From assembly GCF_003863965.1 (NCBI RefSeq), contig NZ_RRCN01000001.1, positions 6,197,071-6,261,070 of the forward strand: a stretch of 64,000 nucleotides of DNA. The letters are read 5' to 3'. Position 1 is the stretch's first letter. Every line of letters begins with the position of its first letter. Shown piece by piece: positions 7,858-16,902 of the stretch. Source of the stretch: Paenibacillus oralis (GTDB lineage: Bacteria > Bacillota > Bacilli > Paenibacillales > Paenibacillaceae). The translations under genes and the position numbers were made by a program. The notes beneath the pieces are model-generated. The model had not been told where the DNA came from. It did no database searches and worked only from the letters and a program-made list of their open reading frames with translations.

Positions 7858-7911
7858 GAAATATCCGATTCGTTGCCGGTCGGAATTTCTTGGCCTGTCT
7901 TTTTATTTTTT
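7848..7911 (+). terminator. Expression-platform terminator of the glycine riboswitch
   Basis: GACAG at the end of aptamer 2 pairs with CTGTC (7895-7899), and GAAATATCCGA pairs with TCGGAATTTC inside the stem. A T-rich run TTTTTATTTTTT follows. Sharing of the aptamer-2 P1 strand explains ligand control. Confidence 0.82.
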
Positions 7912-7963
7912 CATGATATGTGCAGGTAAAATACGGCCCACCGCGGCCAAACGAGGTGATGAG

Positions 7964-9094
7964 ATGTCCGAACCCCTATTGCAACGAACGCCGCTGCACT
8001 CTTGTTACTCCCGGTATGAAGGTGTCCGCTGCATCGATTTCGGCGGCTGGGAGCTGCCGGTGCAGTTCAGCGGCATTCAGAAGGAGCACGAGGCCGTGCG
8101 CGAGCGGGCCGGCTTGTTTGACGTATCGCATATGGGCGAGTTTTACGCCGAAGGTCCTGGAGCGGAAAGCTTTTTGCAGCGGATGACCACGAACGACGTG
8201 AGCCTGCTGGGGCCGGGAAAAGCCCAATACACCCTGCTCTGTTATCCGGACGGGGGCGTCGTCGACGATCTGCTGGTGTATAAACGGGACGAAGGCAAAT
8301 ATATGCTTGTCGTCAACGCCGCAAACATCGACAAGGATTGGGAATGGCTGCGGCGGCACCTGCCCGCCGAAGGCGTCAGTCTGCGCAACGTTTCCGCGGC
8401 CACGGCGCTGCTGGCGCTGCAGGGACCGCTGGCGGCCTCCATCCTTTCCCCGCTCTGCGAGGGGCATGATCCCGGCGCTTTGCGCCCCTTCACGTTTTAT
8501 CCCGAGGCCCGGGCCTGCGGCATTAAAACGCTGCTCGCGCGCACCGGCTATACCGGCGAGGACGGGTTCGAGCTTTATGCGGCTGCGGAAGACGCCCCGG
8601 CCCTTTGGGACGCGCTGATGCGAGCCGGCGAGGCTCGCGGACTCGTTCCGGCGGGGCTCGGCGCCCGGGATACGCTGCGCTTTGAGGCCTGCCTCCCACT
8701 CTACGGGCAGGAGCTGTCGCAAAGCATCTCGCCGCTGGAAGCCGGCCTCGGCCGGTTCGTGAAATGGGACTCTGGCTCGTTTATAGGGCGCGAGGCGCTG
8801 CTCAAGCAGCGTGAAGATGGCGTTCCGCGGCGGCTGGTCGGTTTGGAGATGATCGACCGGGGTATTCCGCGCACGCATTACCCGGTATATGCGCCGGGCA
8901 GCGAGAGCCCGATCGGCGAAGTAACCACAGGCACACAATCCCCGACGCTCAAAACAAACCTCGGCCTGGCGCTGATCGCCAGCGCCCATGCGGCGGCCGG
9001 CACCGAACTCGAGGTTGAAATCCGCGGCAAACGGTTGAAAGCCAAAGTCGTCCCCCTGCCGTTTTATCGCCGCAACGCACTCGCCAAGCCGTGA
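7964..9094 (+). CDS. gcvT: Glycine cleavage system T protein (aminomethyltransferase)
   Basis: A 376-residue tetrahydrofolate-dependent aminomethyltransferase. Family segments seen are DVSHMGEF, MTTNDV, RTGYTGEDGFELY and GLGARDTLR. The start ATG 7964 follows GAGGTGATGAG; the open frame upstream runs into the riboswitch terminator and is not coding. It is the first gene of gcvT-gcvPA-gcvPB, with gcvPA 19 bp downstream, all behind the glycine riboswitch. Confidence 0.96.
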   Translation: MSEPLLQRTPLHSCYSRYEGVRCIDFGGWELPVQFSGIQKEHEAVRERAGLFDVSHMGEFYAEGPGAESFLQRMTTNDVSLLGPGKAQYTLLCYPDGGVVDDLLVYKRDEGKYMLVVNAANIDKDWEWLRRHLPAEGVSLRNVSAATALLALQGPLAASILSPLCEGHDPGALRPFTFYPEARACGIKTLLARTGYTGEDGFELYAAAEDAPALWDALMRAGEARGLVPAGLGARDTLRFEACLPLYGQELSQSISPLEAGLGRFVKWDSGSFIGREALLKQREDGVPRRLVGLEMIDRGIPRTHYPVYAPGSESPIGEVTTGTQSPTLKTNLGLALIASAHAAAGTELEVEIRGKRLKAKVVPLPFYRRNALAKP

Positions 9095-9113
9095 AAGGAG
9101 AACGAGAAAACCT

Positions 9114-10478
9114 ATGCTAAAACACCGCTATTTGCCGCTGACCGAACAAGACCGGGACGAAATGCTGGAGGCGATCGGCGCCCCTTCGATCGAAGCGCTG
9201 TTTCAGGATATTCCCGGGGAGATCCGCTTTAAAGACGAACTGCCGGTTTCCCCGCGGCTGGACGAATACACTTTAATCCGGCACATGTCCGCGCTCGCCG
9301 CGCGCAATGCCGACACCGACCGTTACGCCAGCTTCCTCGGCGCGGGCATTTACGATCATCATATTCCTTCCGTCGTCCAACATGTCATTTCCCGTTCCGA
9401 ATTTTACACGGCTTATACGCCGTACCAGCCGGAGATCAGCCAGGGCGAGCTGCAGGCGATCTTTGAGTTCCAGTCCTACATCTGCGAGCTGACCGGCCTT
9501 AAGGTGGCCAACGCCAGCATGTACGACGGGGCGACGGCCCTCGCGGAAGCCGGTTCGCTGGCCGCGGCCGCCACCCGGCGCAAACGGCTGGTCGTGGCCC
9601 GGACCGTTCACCCCGAAGCGCGCGAGGTGCTTGCGACTTACGCGCGCGGCCTGAATCTGGAGATCGCGGAGGTCGGCTGGGATGCGGGTGTAACCGACCG
9701 TGGGGCGCTGGAGGCGGCCATCACGGAAGACACCGCCGCCGTGCTGGTGCAAAACCCGAATTTCTTCGGTTCCCTTGAAGATATCCGGGCCATTGGCGAG
9801 CTGATTCATGCTCGCGGGGGCCTCTTGATCGTCAGCTGCAACCCGCTGTCGCTGGGCCTGCTGGAAGCGCCGGGCAAACTCGGCGCGGATATCGTCGTCG
9901 GCGACGCGCAGCCGCTGGGCATCGCGCCTTCCTTTGGCGGCCCGACCTGCGGATTTTTCGCCGTGGCCGAAAGTTATATGCGCCGGATGCCCGGGCGGAT
10001 CGTCGGGCAGACAACCGACCGGAACGGCAAGCGCGGGTTCGTGCTGACGCTGCAAGCCCGGGAGCAGCATATCCGCCGCGAAAAAGCGACCTCCAACATT
10101 TGCTCCAACCAGGCGCTGCTCGCCCTCGCCGCGTCCGTGTATATGTCGCTCATGGGCAAACAAGGCATGGCCGAGGCCGCGGAGCTGAATCTGCAAAAAG
10201 CGCATTACGCCAAAGCGCGCCTGGCTTCCGTCCCGGGCGTAAGCCTCCCCTTCCCGGCCCCGGTTTTTAATGAATTCGTCATCCGGCTCCCGGAAGATGC
10301 CGAGCCACAGCAGCTGCAGCAGGATCTGCTCGAGGCCGGATTTATCGGCGGATACGATTTGGGGCGAAGCTATCCCGAGCTCGCCGGACATGTGCTGATC
10401 GCCGTAACCGAAAAACGCAGCAAAGCGGAGATTGACCAATTCGCCAGCGTAATGGAGGAATCGATATGCGCGAAATAA
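9114..10478 (+). CDS. gcvPA: Glycine dehydrogenase (decarboxylating) subunit 1
   Basis: A 454-residue N-terminal half of the P protein, which in Bacillales is split into two subunits. PLP-dependent decarboxylation of glycine needs both halves. Recognisable segments are FLGAGIYDHHIP, YTPYQPEISQGELQ, ASMYDGATALAEA and CSNQALLAL. It overlaps gcvPB by 13 bp, suggesting coupled translation of the two subunits. Confidence 0.96.
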   Translation: MLKHRYLPLTEQDRDEMLEAIGAPSIEALFQDIPGEIRFKDELPVSPRLDEYTLIRHMSALAARNADTDRYASFLGAGIYDHHIPSVVQHVISRSEFYTAYTPYQPEISQGELQAIFEFQSYICELTGLKVANASMYDGATALAEAGSLAAAATRRKRLVVARTVHPEAREVLATYARGLNLEIAEVGWDAGVTDRGALEAAITEDTAAVLVQNPNFFGSLEDIRAIGELIHARGGLLIVSCNPLSLGLLEAPGKLGADIVVGDAQPLGIAPSFGGPTCGFFAVAESYMRRMPGRIVGQTTDRNGKRGFVLTLQAREQHIRREKATSNICSNQALLALAASVYMSLMGKQGMAEAAELNLQKAHYAKARLASVPGVSLPFPAPVFNEFVIRLPEDAEPQQLQQDLLEAGFIGGYDLGRSYPELAGHVLIAVTEKRSKAEIDQFASVMEESICAK

Positions 10479-12130
10479 ATGAAACCAAGCCGGAGGAATT
10501 GCTAATTTTCGAACGCAGCCGTCCCGGAAGGATCGGCTACTCGCTGCCGGAATGCGATGTTCCCGCCGTGCCAAAGGAGGATCTGGTGCCGCCGGAAATG
10601 CTGCGCAGCGAGGGGCTTTCGTTCCCGGAAGTGTACGAGGTCGATGTCGTGCGTCATTATACCGCCTTGTCCCGCCGCAATTTCGGCGTTGATAACGGAT
10701 TTTATCCGCTTGGCTCCTGCACGATGAAATACAATCCGAAAATCAACGAGGATGTGGCCCGTTATCCCGGCTTCGCCAAAATTCATCCGTATCAGCCAGA
10801 GGACAGCCTGCAGGGTGCACTGGAGCTGATGTACCGGCTGCAGCGGGACTTGGCCGGGATTACCGGTATGGACGAGGTCACCCTGCAGCCGGCCGCCGGG
10901 GCGCACGGGGAATGGACGGGCCTGATGATGATCCGCGCCTATCACGAAAGCCGCGGCGAGAAGCGGACGAAAGTGATCGTTCCGGATTCCTCGCACGGCA
11001 CCAATCCGGCCAGCGCTGCGGTCGCCGGCTTTGAGGCGGTGACCATCCCTTCCACTGGACGCGGCATGGTCGATCTGGACGCGCTGCGGGCGGCTGTCGG
11101 CGAAGATACCGCCGCCCTCATGCTCACCAACCCGAACACGCTCGGCCTGTTTGAGCAGCAAATCGTGCAGATCGCCGAAATCGTCCATGCGGCCGGCGGC
11201 CTGCTGTATTATGACGGCGCCAATTCGAACGCCATTATGGGGATTACGCGGCCCGGCGACATGGGCTTTGACGTCGTCCACCTCAACCTGCACAAAACGA
11301 TGAGCACGCCGCATGGCGGCGGCGGCCCCGGTGCGGGCCCGGTCGGCGTCAAAAAGCTGCTCGCGCCGTTTCTCCCCGATCCGACGGTCGTCCTGGACGA
11401 ATCAGGCCGTTACGCCATCCGCGGCCGGCGCGCGGAAGGAGCGGCAGGCTTCGTCCCGCCGGCAGGCACGGAAAACCCGCCCGGTTCGGCTGGTTCGGCT
11501 GGTTCGGCTGGCTCGGTTGGTTCCGGCGGCTCGTCCGTCTCTCCGGCTTCTGCCGCCTCCGGCGGCTCACCCAGTTCAGCCCCCGGAGGCGGCGGCGGCT
11601 TGCCGGGCACACAAGGCTCAGCCTCCATCGGCCGGGTCAAAGCGTTTTATGGCAATTTCGGCATTCTCGTCCGCGCTTACGCCTATATCCGCAGCCTGGG
11701 CCCGGAGGGACTCCGCCAGGTTTCGGAAAACGCCGTGCTGAACGCCAACTATATGATGAAGCGCCTAGCACCTTTTTACGAGCTCCCTTACCCGGATCAG
11801 CCGTGCAAACATGAATTCGTCATGTCCGGCAGCGGGCTCGCCCAATACGGCATTCGCACGCTTGACGTCGCCAAGCGCCTGCTGGACTTTGGCTACCACC
11901 CGCCGACCATCTATTTCCCGCTGAACGTCGAGGAATGCATCATGATCGAGCCGACGGAGACCGAAAGCAAGGAGACGCTGGACGGCTTTATCGATTGTAT
12001 GATTACCATCGCCAAGGAAGCGGAGACAAATCCGGAAGTGCTGCTAAACGCGCCGTATACCACAACGGTCACACGCCTGGACGAAACCGGCGCCGCCCGC
12101 AAGCCGGTGCTGAACTGCGCCTGCGGGTAA
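10466..12130 (+). CDS. gcvPB: Glycine dehydrogenase (decarboxylating) subunit 2, with low-complexity insertion
   Basis: A 554-residue C-terminal P-protein subunit carrying the PLP lysine in HLNLHKTMSTPHGGGG (Lys277). The usual length is about 485-490. The excess is a Gly/Ser/Ala/Pro-rich segment at about residues 323-385, between ESGRYAIRGRR and SIGRVKAFYGNFG, two conserved blocks that adjoin in homologues I recall. The reading frame is intact through it and all catalytic blocks are present, so the enzyme is probably functional with a flexible surface loop. ATG 10466 follows GGAGGAATCGAT within the end of gcvPA. Confidence 0.95.
   Translation: MREINETKPEELLIFERSRPGRIGYSLPECDVPAVPKEDLVPPEMLRSEGLSFPEVYEVDVVRHYTALSRRNFGVDNGFYPLGSCTMKYNPKINEDVARYPGFAKIHPYQPEDSLQGALELMYRLQRDLAGITGMDEVTLQPAAGAHGEWTGLMMIRAYHESRGEKRTKVIVPDSSHGTNPASAAVAGFEAVTIPSTGRGMVDLDALRAAVGEDTAALMLTNPNTLGLFEQQIVQIAEIVHAAGGLLYYDGANSNAIMGITRPGDMGFDVVHLNLHKTMSTPHGGGGPGAGPVGVKKLLAPFLPDPTVVLDESGRYAIRGRRAEGAAGFVPPAGTENPPGSAGSAGSAGSVGSGGSSVSPASAASGGSPSSAPGGGGGLPGTQGSASIGRVKAFYGNFGILVRAYAYIRSLGPEGLRQVSENAVLNANYMMKRLAPFYELPYPDQPCKHEFVMSGSGLAQYGIRTLDVAKRLLDFGYHPPTIYFPLNVEECIMIEPTETESKETLDGFIDCMITIAKEAETNPEVLLNAPYTTTVTRLDETGAARKPVLNCACG
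11483..11525 (+). repeat. Tandem 9-bp repeat coding for Gly-Ser-Ala in gcvPB
   Basis: GGTTCGGCT occurs three times back to back (11483-11509) and continues as two degenerate units (GGCTCGGTT, GGTTCCGGC). It encodes GSAGSAGSAGSVGSG and probably grew by slippage. It forms the core of the insertion in the P protein. Confidence 0.85.
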
Positions 12131-12155
12131 ACAGACATCACTGTACGTCACACCA

Positions 12156-12337
12156 GATGCAAAAGTGCAGTTGATTTTCGCCAAAACGCCCCAAAACGGC
12201 TGATCAGGTGCAAAAGTGCAGTTCATTTCCAGATAAAACACTAATATTTCCCAATTTAGGCCGAATTAACTGTACTTTTGCATTTCAAACGCTCAAAAAT
12301 GGGAGTTTGCGACAGATGAAATGTACTTTTGCATTTC
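12156..12337. repeat. TGCAAAAGTGCA repeat family B, copy 1 (forward-forward-reverse-reverse)
   Basis: Four related ~18-bp sites lie in the gap after gcvPB: forward at 12156-12172 and 12207-12228 (TGCAAAAGTGCAGTT), reversed at 12268-12286 and 12318-12337 (TGTACTTTTGCATTTC). The same order of sites occurs at 49891-50042. The pattern could fold into nested hairpins. No coding potential is seen. Confidence 0.75.
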
Positions 12338-12379
12338 CTCGCAATAAGCCAAGACAACTAGGGAACGAAGACACTGAAA

Positions 12380-12409
12380 AAGCAAAACCGCCTTCCCGGG
12401 AAGGCGGTT
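12380..12409 (-). terminator. Intrinsic terminator after uppP
   Basis: A perfect 24-bp palindrome centred on CCCGGG (12386-12409) is followed on the minus strand by TTGCTTTTTC. It lies 29 bp past the uppP stop codon. Confidence 0.82.
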
Positions 12410-12437
12410 AATTTATGTTCCACGTATAAGACCCGGC

Positions 12438-13349
12438 TTAAAAGAAGAACACGAAATAGATCACGATCGCCAGCAAAATCCGGTATATCGCAAATGGTAC
12501 CAGCTTGACGCGGTTGATCAGTTTCAGGAAAAAGCGGATCGACAGCAGCGCAAACACAAACGCGCTTATAAACCCGGCGATAAAAAACGGCAGCGCGGCC
12601 GGTGTAAAATATTCCAGGTTTTTGACCAGCGAAAGGGCGCTCGCCCCGGCCATAATCGGCACCGCCATGATGAAGGTGAAGTCGGCGGCCGCCCGGTGGC
12701 TTAAGCCCAGCAGTACCCCGCCGGAAATCGTCGATCCCGAACGGGAGAAGCCCGGCCAAATCGACAAGCATTGGAAAAGGCCGATCGCAAACGCCTGCTT
12801 GTAAGTAATTTGATCGACGGTTTCCACCTTGGCCCGCTTTGGCGCAAAGCGGTCGGCCACAATCATGAGCACGGCCCCAACCACCAAACCAATCAATACC
12901 GTTGCCGTCGAAAAAAGATACTCATCGATATAATTCTCAAGCAAAACGCCCAAAACTCCGGCCGGGATCAACCCGACAATGACCTGGGCCAGCTTGAGGC
13001 GCGAACCGCCGCCATGTTTAAGCTGTCGAGGCTGATACGACCCGTCCTCCGCCACCATCATCTCGTCGGACCACTCCGAAGAGCCCCTTTTTTTTCCAAA
13101 AAAACGCGACAGTCCGAGCAGTTCCATAAACCGGTTCCAGAACACGACGACCACGGCCAAAATCGAGCCAAGCTGCACCACGACTTTAAACGTGTTGGCT
13201 ACGTATTTGGAGCCCAGCAGTTGTTCGGTCCGCAGCCACATATCGTCCACAATGATCATATGCCCTGTCGACGAGACGGGAGCAAATTCCGTAAGTCCTT
13301 CCACCATCCCCAGAATAATCGCTTTGATCAGATGCAAAAAATCAATCAT
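12438..13349 (-). CDS. uppP: Undecaprenyl-diphosphatase UppP (BacA family)
   Basis: A 303-residue polytopic membrane enzyme that dephosphorylates undecaprenyl pyrophosphate and so recycles the cell-wall lipid carrier; extra copies give bacitracin resistance. Signature blocks are EGLTEFAPVSSTGH (FAPVSS where FLPVSS is usual) and PGFSRSGSTIS. A hydrophilic stretch near residues 87-115 makes it longer than average. ATG 13349 has AAGGAG upstream. DedA and BceABSR genes follow upstream on the same strand, which suggests a joint role in lipid-carrier cycling and peptide-antibiotic defence. Confidence 0.96.
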   Translation of the reverse strand: MIDFLHLIKAIILGMVEGLTEFAPVSSTGHMIIVDDMWLRTEQLLGSKYVANTFKVVVQLGSILAVVVVFWNRFMELLGLSRFFGKKRGSSEWSDEMMVAEDGSYQPRQLKHGGGSRLKLAQVIVGLIPAGVLGVLLENYIDEYLFSTATVLIGLVVGAVLMIVADRFAPKRAKVETVDQITYKQAFAIGLFQCLSIWPGFSRSGSTISGGVLLGLSHRAAADFTFIMAVPIMAGASALSLVKNLEYFTPAALPFFIAGFISAFVFALLSIRFFLKLINRVKLVPFAIYRILLAIVIYFVFFF

Positions 13350-13417
13350 TTCAGCTTCTCCTTTGCTAGTCAATCAATCCATCCGTCATTCTACCATTCT
13401 GCCTATGATCTCGTCCA

Positions 13418-14068
13418 TTAGTCCGCCGACTTCTCCGGCTGCTCCGGCGTCCGGCGGGCGGCGCCTCTTCTTCTGCGCAGCCAAAGCACTAGCACGGCCG
13501 CCGCGGCTACGGCAATCACCCCGTAGGCGATATGGGAATAAACGTCCATAAACTCGACGATTTTTTCCCAGGAGCCTCCCACCGCCGCACCGACCAATAC
13601 GAGGGCCACATTCCAAATCAACGTACCGATCGTCGTAAACAGCAGGAACAGTCCGAACTTCATTTTAGACATCCCTGCCGGCACGGAAATCAGGCTGCGG
13701 ATCAGCGGGATCATGCGGCAGAACAGCACCGTCCAGTAGCCGTAGCGGTCAAACCAGGCGTCCGCTCTGCGGATGTCCTCCTTCTTGAGGCGGAGAAAAC
13801 GCCCGTAGCGTCCAATCCAGCCCTCCAGCCGGTCCACGTTAACCAGCAAACCGATCCCGTACAGGATCACCGCCCCCAAGATCGAACCCAAGGTGGAGGC
13901 GATGATGACCCCGGCCGGAGTCAGGCTGGTGTAAGTAGTCATAAATCCGCCAAACGTCAAAATCACTTCCGATGGAATCGGGGGAAACACATTTTCCAGG
14001 GCGATGAGCAGAAAAACACCGAAATACCCGTACTGCTCCATAAAATCCGTAATCCAATTATTTTCCAC
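13418..14068 (-). CDS. DedA-family membrane protein, probable undecaprenyl-phosphate flippase
   Basis: A 216-residue DedA (SNARE-associated/VTT) protein. Visible blocks are ENVFPPIPSEVILTFGG, the re-entrant-loop motif common to the family, and FCRMIPLIRSLISVPAGMSKM. Members of this family (UptA/PopT, B. subtilis YngC) have been shown to flip undecaprenyl phosphate, and this sequence resembles YngC as I recall it. GTG 14068 has a perfect GGAGGT five bases upstream. Its position between uppP and bceAB supports the lipid-carrier role, but substrate assignment is inference. Confidence 0.9.
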   Translation of the reverse strand: MENNWITDFMEQYGYFGVFLLIALENVFPPIPSEVILTFGGFMTTYTSLTPAGVIIASTLGSILGAVILYGIGLLVNVDRLEGWIGRYGRFLRLKKEDIRRADAWFDRYGYWTVLFCRMIPLIRSLISVPAGMSKMKFGLFLLFTTIGTLIWNVALVLVGAAVGGSWEKIVEFMDVYSHIAYGVIAVAAAAVLVLWLRRRRGAARRTPEQPEKSAD

Positions 14069-14085
14069 GTCGTACCTCCAAACGT

Positions 14086-16050
14086 TTATCGAATCGCTTT
14101 TTTCACATTGCGCAAATAACGGGCCCGAATCATCAGAAAATAGGCGGCTTGCGCAAGCAAGAAGCTGGCCAAAATCACAACCGTCTGCCATGCCACGGAG
14201 AAGCTGAACAAACTCTGCATCGCCTTAAACGCGAATAAGCTGTGCACGATCGCCAGCGCAATCGGAACGAAAAACAACAAGCCCACCTGCCGGGTGACGA
14301 TGCCGGCCAGTTCTTTTTCCGTCAGTCCCAGCTTCGCCAGTGTCCCGTACTGCCGCCGGTCATACTCCAGATCGCTGTACAGCCGAAAATAAAGGAAGCT
14401 TCCCGCCGCGATGAAAAAGACCGTTCCGACCAGCAAGGCAAACAGCAGCAGCGCCCGGTACGTCGTCCGCTGCACCTCGTATAACGTGCCGCTTACCGTC
14501 AAGGCATAAGGCTTACCCATGTCGTAGCGCATTCTCCCGTGATCCGTCAGCTCCGCCGCTACGCCAAGCGTCGATTCCAGCTTATCAACATAGAATCCGG
14601 TGAAACGGTCGACCCGCTGCGGCGCATCCTTTGCCGCCTCCAGCCGCTCCAGCAGTTCATCGCTTACGACCAGGCCGGAAAAGGTGCCCTCCAGATCATT
14701 CCCCGCCCGCTCGATCAAAGATTCCGGGATGGCTACATGCCGCGTCAGTCCGCTTTCCCGGACCTGGATGCCCGCCCCTCCGGCGAACACATACACGTCC
14801 GGTTTTCGTTGCTCCAGCAGCCGAAACTCCCGCTCCGAGCTGAGCAGCATCAACGCCTCCCCGTCCGCGGGTTCCTTCTCGTCAAAAGCGATCCCCGCCG
14901 CCGTCACGGCCCGTTTATAGCCGGAAAACGAAATCAGCGGCATCCACGCTACGGGAAAATCGGAAGTCGAAGATACGACCTTGGCATAATTAATCGGCAA
15001 ACTTTCCGTACGATACGGCACTCCTTTAGCGTCCAGCTCGCCGCGAATCCGCCGCAGATGGCTCTCCTCCACACTGCTTCCCGCCTTGGCGACGTACCCG
15101 ATATCGGCCGGGTAATCTTGCGCAAACCCGTTCGCCAGCCGGTTAATCGAGGCAAAAGTCCCTACTGCGCAAAACGCCATCGTCGCGATGATGGTGACGA
15201 GAAAAAACATCCGCGCGTTTTCCTTCATCCGGTAGGCCAGGCTCGACACCGTGACTATATTCGTTTTTTTCCAATAAAAACGCAGCCGTTTTTGCGCCGC
15301 CTTGATCAAAAAGACGCTGAGCTGCGTATAGAAAAAATACGTTCCCGCGATCGTCATCGCCGTTACCGGAAGCATGCGGATCAGCACGTTTGAGGCCGTC
15401 GCCGTCGCCGCCAGCGTATATGCGCCGCCGAGCAGCCCGGCCGCGAGCAGCGATAAGGCGGCCGACGTCCGCGGCGGCCCCGCCGGCTTCATCCCGGCCT
15501 GAAACAGCTCGATCAGCCGGTGGGAGCCGAGCAGCAGCGTCGTGCAGAGCGAGATCAGCAGAAACAGCAGCAAAAACGCGGCGACCGTCAGCAGCAGGCT
15601 GGGCCAGGGGACGCGAAACGGCAGCGAAGATACGCCCAGCAGCTCGGAAGCGGCCAGCAAAAACAGCTTGGCCGTCAGCAGCCCGGCGCCGATTCCGCAC
15701 AATATGGAGCTTGCTCCGATCAGCATATTTTCCAGAAACACGAGCTTGCGCAGCTGCCTCTCCGTCATCCCGTGCAGCAGCATAATGCCGAAATCCCGTT
15801 TGCGGGAACGCAGGAACGAGCCTACGGAATAGATCACGAAGAAAAAAGCGAACACATACATGACCACTTCCGCCGTGGTGAGCACGAGCAGCGCCGAGCT
15901 GTACACGACTTGCCCGCGCAGGCCGGGATGAAACAGGAACAGCGCGCAGACAAAAAAGATCATCACGGAAAACGAACTGCTCAGGAAATAAGCGGCATAT
16001 GTCCGTTTGTTCCGGAGCACGTTGTTAAAGGCGAATTGACGAAAGGTCAT
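14086..16050 (-). CDS. BceB-type ABC transporter permease
   Basis: A 654-residue permease of the BceB/FtsX-like type, with N-terminal membrane segments (residues about 20-310), one large extracytoplasmic domain (about 315-520), and three C-terminal membrane segments. Such permeases bind peptide antibiotic-lipid complexes and form a sensory complex with a BceS-like kinase. Start MTFRQFAFNNVLRNKRTYA is the family N-terminus, with GGGAGGGG upstream. It overlaps bceA by 26 bp. The antibiotic recognised cannot be read from sequence; bacitracin is a reasonable guess given the neighbouring uppP. Confidence 0.93.
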   Translation of the reverse strand: MTFRQFAFNNVLRNKRTYAAYFLSSSFSVMIFFVCALFLFHPGLRGQVVYSSALLVLTTAEVVMYVFAFFFVIYSVGSFLRSRKRDFGIMLLHGMTERQLRKLVFLENMLIGASSILCGIGAGLLTAKLFLLAASELLGVSSLPFRVPWPSLLLTVAAFLLLFLLISLCTTLLLGSHRLIELFQAGMKPAGPPRTSAALSLLAAGLLGGAYTLAATATASNVLIRMLPVTAMTIAGTYFFYTQLSVFLIKAAQKRLRFYWKKTNIVTVSSLAYRMKENARMFFLVTIIATMAFCAVGTFASINRLANGFAQDYPADIGYVAKAGSSVEESHLRRIRGELDAKGVPYRTESLPINYAKVVSSTSDFPVAWMPLISFSGYKRAVTAAGIAFDEKEPADGEALMLLSSEREFRLLEQRKPDVYVFAGGAGIQVRESGLTRHVAIPESLIERAGNDLEGTFSGLVVSDELLERLEAAKDAPQRVDRFTGFYVDKLESTLGVAAELTDHGRMRYDMGKPYALTVSGTLYEVQRTTYRALLLFALLVGTVFFIAAGSFLYFRLYSDLEYDRRQYGTLAKLGLTEKELAGIVTRQVGLLFFVPIALAIVHSLFAFKAMQSLFSFSVAWQTVVILASFLLAQAAYFLMIRARYLRNVKKAIR

Positions 16051-16795
16051 GGCTGTCCCCTCCCAGCAGCGACAGCATGTCGATGATTTTCTGAAAAAAA
16101 GCCTGCCGGTTGTCCCCGCGGTAAATCTCGTTATACAGCTTGCCGTCTTTGATAAAAACAACCCGGTGACAGTAGCTTGCCGCCAGCGCGTCATGCGTGA
16201 CCATCATGATCGTCGCTTCGTACGACCCGTTCATGGCGGCGAACGCCTCCATCACATCCCGCGACGCTTTGGAGTCAAGATTGCCCGTCGGCTCGTCGGC
16301 CAAAATCAGCGACGGCTCATGGATCAGCGCGCGGGCGATCGCCGTCCGCTGCATTTGCCCGCCCGACATCTCAAAGGTACGCTTGCTTAGGATGCCTTCG
16401 ATGCCGAGCCGGCGCGCCATCTCCCGCGCCTTCGCCTTCATTTCCGGGACCGGCGCCCCGTCCAGCGTTAAGGGCAGCACGATGTTTTCTTCCGCCGTCA
16501 GCGTGTCGAGCAGGTTGAAATGCTGAAAAATGAACCCAAGCTCGCGCCGCCGGAACAAAGCCGTCTGCTCCTTGTTCAGCCGGTGCGGATCCTGACCGCT
16601 TAGGATCACTTCTCCGGAGGTTGGCTCGTCGATGGTGGCGATGACGTTCAGCAGCGTCGTTTTGCCGCTGCCCGACGGCCCCATAATGCCGACGAATTCG
16701 CCCTTCTCAATCCGGAACGTGACCCCGTCCAGCGCTTTGGTGGCGATTTTGCCTTCATATATTTTGGATAGTCCATGCACTTCCAGCACCGCCAT
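16025..16795 (-). CDS. BceA-type ABC transporter ATP-binding protein
   Basis: A 256-residue ATPase partner of the BceB-type permease. Walker A is GPSGSGKTT, the signature is the Bce-type FEMSGGQMQR, Walker B is LILADEPTGNLD and the switch histidine is in MMVTHD. ATG 16795 follows AAAGGAG. A predicted response-regulator site and promoter lie in the 103-bp gap between the kinase gene and this gene, so bceAB is probably induced separately from bceRS. Confidence 0.95.
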   Translation of the reverse strand: MAVLEVHGLSKIYEGKIATKALDGVTFRIEKGEFVGIMGPSGSGKTTLLNVIATIDEPTSGEVILSGQDPHRLNKEQTALFRRRELGFIFQHFNLLDTLTAEENIVLPLTLDGAPVPEMKAKAREMARRLGIEGILSKRTFEMSGGQMQRTAIARALIHEPSLILADEPTGNLDSKASRDVMEAFAAMNGSYEATIMMVTHDALAASYCHRVVFIKDGKLYNEIYRGDNRQAFFQKIIDMLSLLGGDSHDLSSIRL

Positions 16796-16831
16796 ATGGC
16801 CTTAAGCTCCTTTACTCGGTGGGATGTCTCC

Positions 16832-16902
16832 ATTATATAAAGACGGCCGCGCCCGGCTCCATGGCTTAATCTTACAGTTACCTTACAGCGTTGTAAGATT
16901 AA
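16832..16902 (-). promoter_or_regulatory. BceR-type operator and bceAB promoter
   Basis: TTACA-N4-TGTAA (16883-16896) matches the reported BceR operator form TnACA-N4-TGTAA. A larger 11-bp inverted repeat, TTAATCTTACA (16866-16876) and its complement (16892-16902), frames it. About 30 bp downstream on the minus strand is a perfect TATAAT (16837-16832) without a good -35 box, typical of an activator-dependent promoter. Confidence 0.75.

Noticed and set aside
12156..12337. CRISPR array at the TGCAAAAGTGCA repeats
   Set aside because: Repeats are few, in both orientations and with unequal spacers; there are no cas genes in the window.
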